This document shows positions 7,230 through 9,677 of a stretch of DNA of 9,677 nt, in pieces. The DNA comes from Actinomycetota bacterium (GTDB lineage Bacteria > Actinomycetota > Acidimicrobiia > Acidimicrobiales > Ilumatobacteraceae). Made by a program: the position numbers and the translations under genes. The stretch spans positions 1 to 9,677 of the forward strand of contig JAPKZT010000131.1 in the NCBI GenBank assembly GCA_026393655.1, given 5' to 3'. The notes under the pieces were generated by a model that worked only from the letters and a program-made list of their open reading frames with translations, was not told where the DNA came from and did not search any database. The first letter of the stretch is position 1. Every line of letters starts with the position of its first letter.

Positions 7230-7887
7230 ACGCAAAGTGATCACAGTTTTTTAAGAGTTTGAATTTGGCATTTTTGAAGGACTGCACCAGCACATCGGCA
7301 GGCAGAACAAAATCGCGATCACCGACGAGTACCAAAACATCAGCCGTTATTGCCGATGCGTTTTCTTTTGTAAATACAGCACCGCGCGGTCGTTGCAAGA
7401 CGGCCGTCAACGCCAATGGATCGTTATCGCTTTGGCGCGCATAGTTACCAAATTGACGTGCGAGAGTATTCTCAATTTCTGCAGTGCCATCGATCCCAGA
7501 GATAATCAACTCTGATTCTTTTGGATCGTGAGGCTCAAATATCTTGTCGCCGATACCGAGCAAGATCAATTTGCGAAACATACCAGGGTCGATAGTTGCA
7601 GCATGCAATAAAGCAATCGCCCCTAACGAAAAACCAACCGCGTCAATTTGAGAATCTTTCGCACTTTGGCGAATCGGCAAAGAAAGATCAGAGTAAGCAG
7701 TTGAATCGTGTGGCTTGTCGGCTTTTCCATGACCGAGTAAATCAATGCCGACAACATTGCGGCCTGTTTCTTGCAACAAAGTCTCAACACCCGACATTTG
7801 CCAGGTTCTCGCAAATGAGCCAGCCCAGCCATGAACCATTAGCACTGGGGGTAACGCAGTAGTTGTGAAACCAGTATTAACATCCAT
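7168..7887 (-). CDS. Alpha/beta hydrolase of unknown substrate
   Basis: A 239-aa single-domain alpha/beta hydrolase, presumably cytoplasmic since no signal peptide is visible. VLMVHGWAGS (15-24) supplies the oxyanion-hole loop, GIDLLGHGKADKP (47-59) follows strand four, GFSLG (85-89) is the nucleophile elbow with Ser87, GDRDFVLP (189-196) carries the likely acid (Asp190 or Asp192), and CDHFAS (215-220) holds the catalytic His217. Substrate cannot be read from the sequence; esterase or MenH-like roles are typical for such proteins. It lies upstream of sua5 on the same strand and is divergent from guaB1. The last three residues (Cys-Tyr-Arg) and the stop come from the tandem duplication described separately; the catalytic core is intact. 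No Shine-Dalgarno is visible before the ATG. Confidence 0.85.
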   Translation of the reverse strand: MDVNTGFTTTALPPVLMVHGWAGSFARTWQMSGVETLLQETGRNVVGIDLLGHGKADKPHDSTAYSDLSLPIRQSAKDSQIDAVGFSLGAIALLHAATIDPGMFRKLILLGIGDKIFEPHDPKESELIISGIDGTAEIENTLARQFGNYARQSDNDPLALTAVLQRPRGAVFTKENASAITADVLVLVGDRDFVLPADVLVQSFKNAKFKLLKNCDHFASTDNFSFIDAMLDFLKDCYR

Positions 7888-7893
7888 ACGAGT

Positions 7894-7922
7894 AGCCTAA
7901 GGAGGCTTCAAAATGAGCCCAA
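7894..7922 (-). promoter_or_regulatory. Possible promoter of a leaderless hydrolase transcript
   Basis: On the minus strand TTGGGC (7922-7917), a 17-nt spacer and TAGGCT (7899-7894) end 6 nt before the hydrolase ATG at 7887. With a start site about 6-7 nt after the -10, transcription would begin at or next to the ATG, which fits the absence of a ribosome binding site. The -35 is weak (three of six), so this is tentative. Confidence 0.3.
7899..7905 (+). promoter_or_regulatory. Strong Shine-Dalgarno for a short ORF ahead of guaB1
   Basis: AAGGAGG at 7899-7905 lies 7 nt before an ATG at 7913. Part of it falls within a small hairpin, AGCCT (7894-7898) and AGGCT (7903-7907) around a 4-nt loop. 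guaB1 has its own weaker site, GAGGGG at 7926-7931, 7 nt before the ATG at 7939. Confidence 0.55.
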
Positions 7923-7951
7923 CACGAGGGGATCACCGATGCGTTTCTTAA
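7913..7951 (+). CDS. Possible 12-residue leader peptide overlapping the guaB1 start
   Basis: ATG at 7913 opens a 12-codon frame (MSPTRGDHRCVS) that ends with TAA at 7949-7951, 13 nt inside guaB1 and in a different frame. It is preceded by the best ribosome binding site in the window. The peptide has no obvious run of a single regulatory amino acid. If translated, it could couple or modulate guaB1 initiation through ribosome termination next to the guaB1 ATG. There is no evidence here beyond the signal quality, and chance is possible. Confidence 0.3.
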   Translation: MSPTRGDHRCVS

Positions 7952-9375
7952 ACCAGTCGCCTGACTTCGATTTGACCTATAGCGATGTGTTCATGGTGCC
8001 AATCCTCTCTGCGGTGTCATCGCGTCTAAAAGTTGATTTAACAACACCCGACAAAATCGGCACAAAGATACCGCTAGTTGTGTCGAACATGACCGCAATT
8101 GCAGGGCGACGAATGGCAGAGACAGTTGCTCGTCGAGGTGGGATAGTTGTACTTCCGCAAGATATTCCACTTGACATTGTCGAAAATGTTGTCAAGTTCG
8201 TCAAATCAAGACACAGAGTTATTGACACGCCGATCACGATGCAACAAGACGGCACGGTTGGTGAGGCCTTGAGTTTGATTTATAAACGCAGCCACGGTGC
8301 TGTAATCGTTGTTGATGAAGATCAGCGACCCTACGGAATCTTCACCGAACACGATGCAGTTGGCTTCGATCGTTTTGCGCAGATTCGAAATGTTATGAGC
8401 CGAGAGATATTTACTCTTGATGAATCTCTATCTCCACAACAAATGTTTGAGCGCCTGACCGAAGCGCGTTTATCTGTAGCGCCAGTAGTCGATAAAAACG
8501 GCAGGTTACTCGGCGTAATCACTCGCAATGGCGCGCTACGCAGCACGATATATGAGCCAGCTGTAGACAAGAACGGGTGCCTGATGATTGCAGCAGCAGT
8601 TGGTGTCAACGCCGACCCTTCAACGCGAGCAAAAAATCTTGCTGCTATGGGTGTCGACGTGGTTGTTGTTGACACGGCTCACGGACATCAAGTTCGCATG
8701 CTTAACGTGATTGAAGAAGTACGACAAGTCGTTATCAATATTCCGCTCGTCGCCGGAAACGTTGTAACTTCCGAAGGTACGAAAGACATCATTAATGCCG
8801 GTGCTGACATTGTCAAAGTCGGCGTTGGACCAGGCGCGATGTGCACAACTCGAATGATGACGGGTGTCGGTCGTCCACAGTTTTCAGCAGTGCTTGAATG
8901 TTCACAAGCTGCCTCTGACTTAGGTAAAACTATTTGGGCAGACGGTGGAGTGCGATATCCGCGTGACGTCGCACTCGGCTTGGCCGCTGGTGCAGCCAAC
9001 GTGATGTTTGGTTCTCTGCTCGCAGGCACCTACGAATCAGCAGCCGACACACTGCGCGATACAAATGGCCGTCTCTACAAAGAGAGTTTTGGGATGGCCT
9101 CTAACCGAGCAGTTCGAAATCGCACGCGCAGCGAAGGTGCGTTTGAGCGTGCACGAAAAGAACTATTCGAAGAAGGAATTAGTTCATCGCGGATGTACTT
9201 AGACCCGCAACGACCAAGCGTTGAAGACATCATCGATCAGATCATCTCAGGTGTTAGATCGAGTTGCACCTACGCAGGTGCTGCGAACATCTCAGAGTTT
9301 CAAGACCGTGCCATAATCGGGGTTCAAAGCGCGTCAGGTTACGACGAAGGTCGTGCGCAAGACACCAGTTGGTAG
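7939..9375 (+). CDS. guaB1: GuaB1-type IMPDH/GMP reductase family protein with two CBS domains
   Basis: A 478-aa (beta/alpha)8 enzyme of the IMPDH/GMPR family with a CBS pair (about residues 95-205) inserted in the barrel. The catalytic loop is GVGPGAMCTTR (295-305) with Cys302 and is followed by TGVGRPQFSAVLEC (308-321). This stretch resembles E. coli GMP reductase (PQLSAVIEC) more than classical IMP dehydrogenase. IWADGGVRYPRDVALGLAAG (332-351), SFGMASNRAV (383-392), FEEGISSSRM (410-419) and GVRSSCTYAGA (438-448) match the actinobacterial GuaB1 group. Mycobacterial GuaB1 has been reported to be a CBS-containing GMP reductase (GMP to IMP with NADPH) regulated by purine nucleotides, so that is the more likely activity than XMP synthesis; this is inferred. 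The ATG at 7939 has GAGGGG 7 nt upstream. Divergent from the hydrolase; cmk follows after 28 nt. Confidence 0.9.
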   Translation: MRFLNQSPDFDLTYSDVFMVPILSAVSSRLKVDLTTPDKIGTKIPLVVSNMTAIAGRRMAETVARRGGIVVLPQDIPLDIVENVVKFVKSRHRVIDTPITMQQDGTVGEALSLIYKRSHGAVIVVDEDQRPYGIFTEHDAVGFDRFAQIRNVMSREIFTLDESLSPQQMFERLTEARLSVAPVVDKNGRLLGVITRNGALRSTIYEPAVDKNGCLMIAAAVGVNADPSTRAKNLAAMGVDVVVVDTAHGHQVRMLNVIEEVRQVVINIPLVAGNVVTSEGTKDIINAGADIVKVGVGPGAMCTTRMMTGVGRPQFSAVLECSQAASDLGKTIWADGGVRYPRDVALGLAAGAANVMFGSLLAGTYESAADTLRDTNGRLYKESFGMASNRAVRNRTRSEGAFERARKELFEEGISSSRMYLDPQRPSVEDIIDQIISGVRSSCTYAGAANISEFQDRAIIGVQSASGYDEGRAQDTSW

Positions 9376-9388
9376 TGCTTATTTTTCT

Positions 9389-9394
9389 GATAAT
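9389..9394 (+). promoter_or_regulatory. Possible -10 box of a leaderless cmk promoter
   Basis: GATAAT (five of six to TATAAT) ends 9 nt before the cmk ATG in a T-rich stretch without a Shine-Dalgarno sequence. No clear -35 is seen. The geometry matches the TAGATT box before livH. Read-through from guaB1 is the alternative, since no hairpin terminator follows guaB1. Confidence 0.28.
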
Positions 9395-9403
9395 TTTTTC
9401 ACG

Positions 9404-9677
9404 ATGATAGTTGTCGCAATTGACGGCCCGGCTGGCGCAGGCAAATCGACGATCGCCAAGGCGTTGGCGGCAAAGTTACGAGTCAGATATCTTGATACTG
9501 GTGCGATGTATCGAGCAGTTACTTTTGCAGCAATGAATTCAGGTATTGACTTATCGAATCAAGATCTTGTCGCAGAGTTAGCGCGCGAATCAAAAATGCT
9601 TCTGACAGATGAGAGTGTTGTGATCAACGGGGTTGATGCAACATCTGCTATTCGTAGTTTTGAAGTTACCGCGGCGG
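9404..9677 (+). CDS. cmk: Cytidylate kinase, 5' part, cut by the window end
   Basis: Cytoplasmic kinase that phosphorylates CMP and dCMP with ATP. The first 91 codons are present and the frame runs off the end, so the last third or more of the usual roughly 220-aa protein is missing. Residues 4-16 (VAIDGPAGAGKST) contain the P-loop, YLDTGAMYRAVT (29-40) is the conserved segment after the first helix, and INGVDATSAIRSFEVTAA (74-91) matches the Cmk NMP-binding region (family pattern G-x-D-V/A-T-x-x-I-R). The ATG at 9404 starts at the canonical position directly before the first beta strand. No ribosome binding site is visible. Following guaB1 in the same direction, it continues a small nucleotide-metabolism cluster. 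Confidence 0.92.
   Translation, partial: MIVVAIDGPAGAGKSTIAKALAAKLRVRYLDTGAMYRAVTFAAMNSGIDLSNQDLVAELARESKMLLTDESVVINGVDATSAIRSFEVTAA

Noticed and set aside
7977..9029. Long minus-strand open frames opposite guaB1, and similar ones opposite livH and livK
   Set aside because: They lie wholly inside convincing genes, have no recognisable motifs or start signals, and look like antisense shadows.

Overview
The window comes from a bacterial chromosome with moderate, slightly AT-leaning composition. Gene content points to the Actinobacteriota: an actinobacterial-type CtaA fragment, a CBS-containing GuaB1, a liv transport system and a lipoprotein binding protein with an Ala/Thr-rich linker. The fairly low GC and compact layout would fit a planktonic actinobacterium, possibly of the Acidimicrobiia, but this placement is an inference and not a phylogenetic result. 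No rRNA, tRNA, CRISPR array, insertion sequence or phage gene was seen.

Layout. Bases 1-633 hold the 3' part of a heme A synthase gene (ctaA). Bases 657-4590 carry a tight forward operon, livH-livM-livG-livF, encoding two membrane permeases and two ATPases of a branched-chain amino acid (or related) ABC importer. Its substrate-binding lipoprotein (livK-like, 6050-4698) lies on the opposite strand and converges on livF. One strong hairpin at 4645-4670 separates the two 3' ends. Upstream of livK on the same minus strand are a Sua5-type threonylcarbamoyl-AMP synthase (7120-6164) and an alpha/beta hydrolase (7887-7168). Divergent from these, on the plus strand, are guaB1 (7939-9375) and the first 91 codons of cytidylate kinase (cmk, from 9404 to the window end).

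How the genes work together. LivK-like protein would capture the ligand outside the membrane, LivH/LivM form the channel and LivG/LivF hydrolyse ATP. GuaB1 and Cmk act in nucleotide metabolism, Sua5 makes the tRNA t6A precursor, and CtaA supplies heme A to cytochrome oxidase.

Most striking observations. (1) The LivK-like protein appears circularly permuted: the segment that normally forms the C-terminal third of a type I periplasmic binding protein follows directly after the signal peptide and linker, and the protein ends where that segment would normally begin. (2) LivH carries about 110 extra residues, a signal peptide plus a predicted beta-sandwich domain, ahead of the permease core. (3) A perfectly adjacent 52-bp tandem duplication at 7126-7229 shifted the 3' end of the hydrolase gene and left a readable relic of the old C-terminus and stop just before sua5. 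(4) A 12-codon ORF with a near-perfect ribosome binding site overlaps the guaB1 start.
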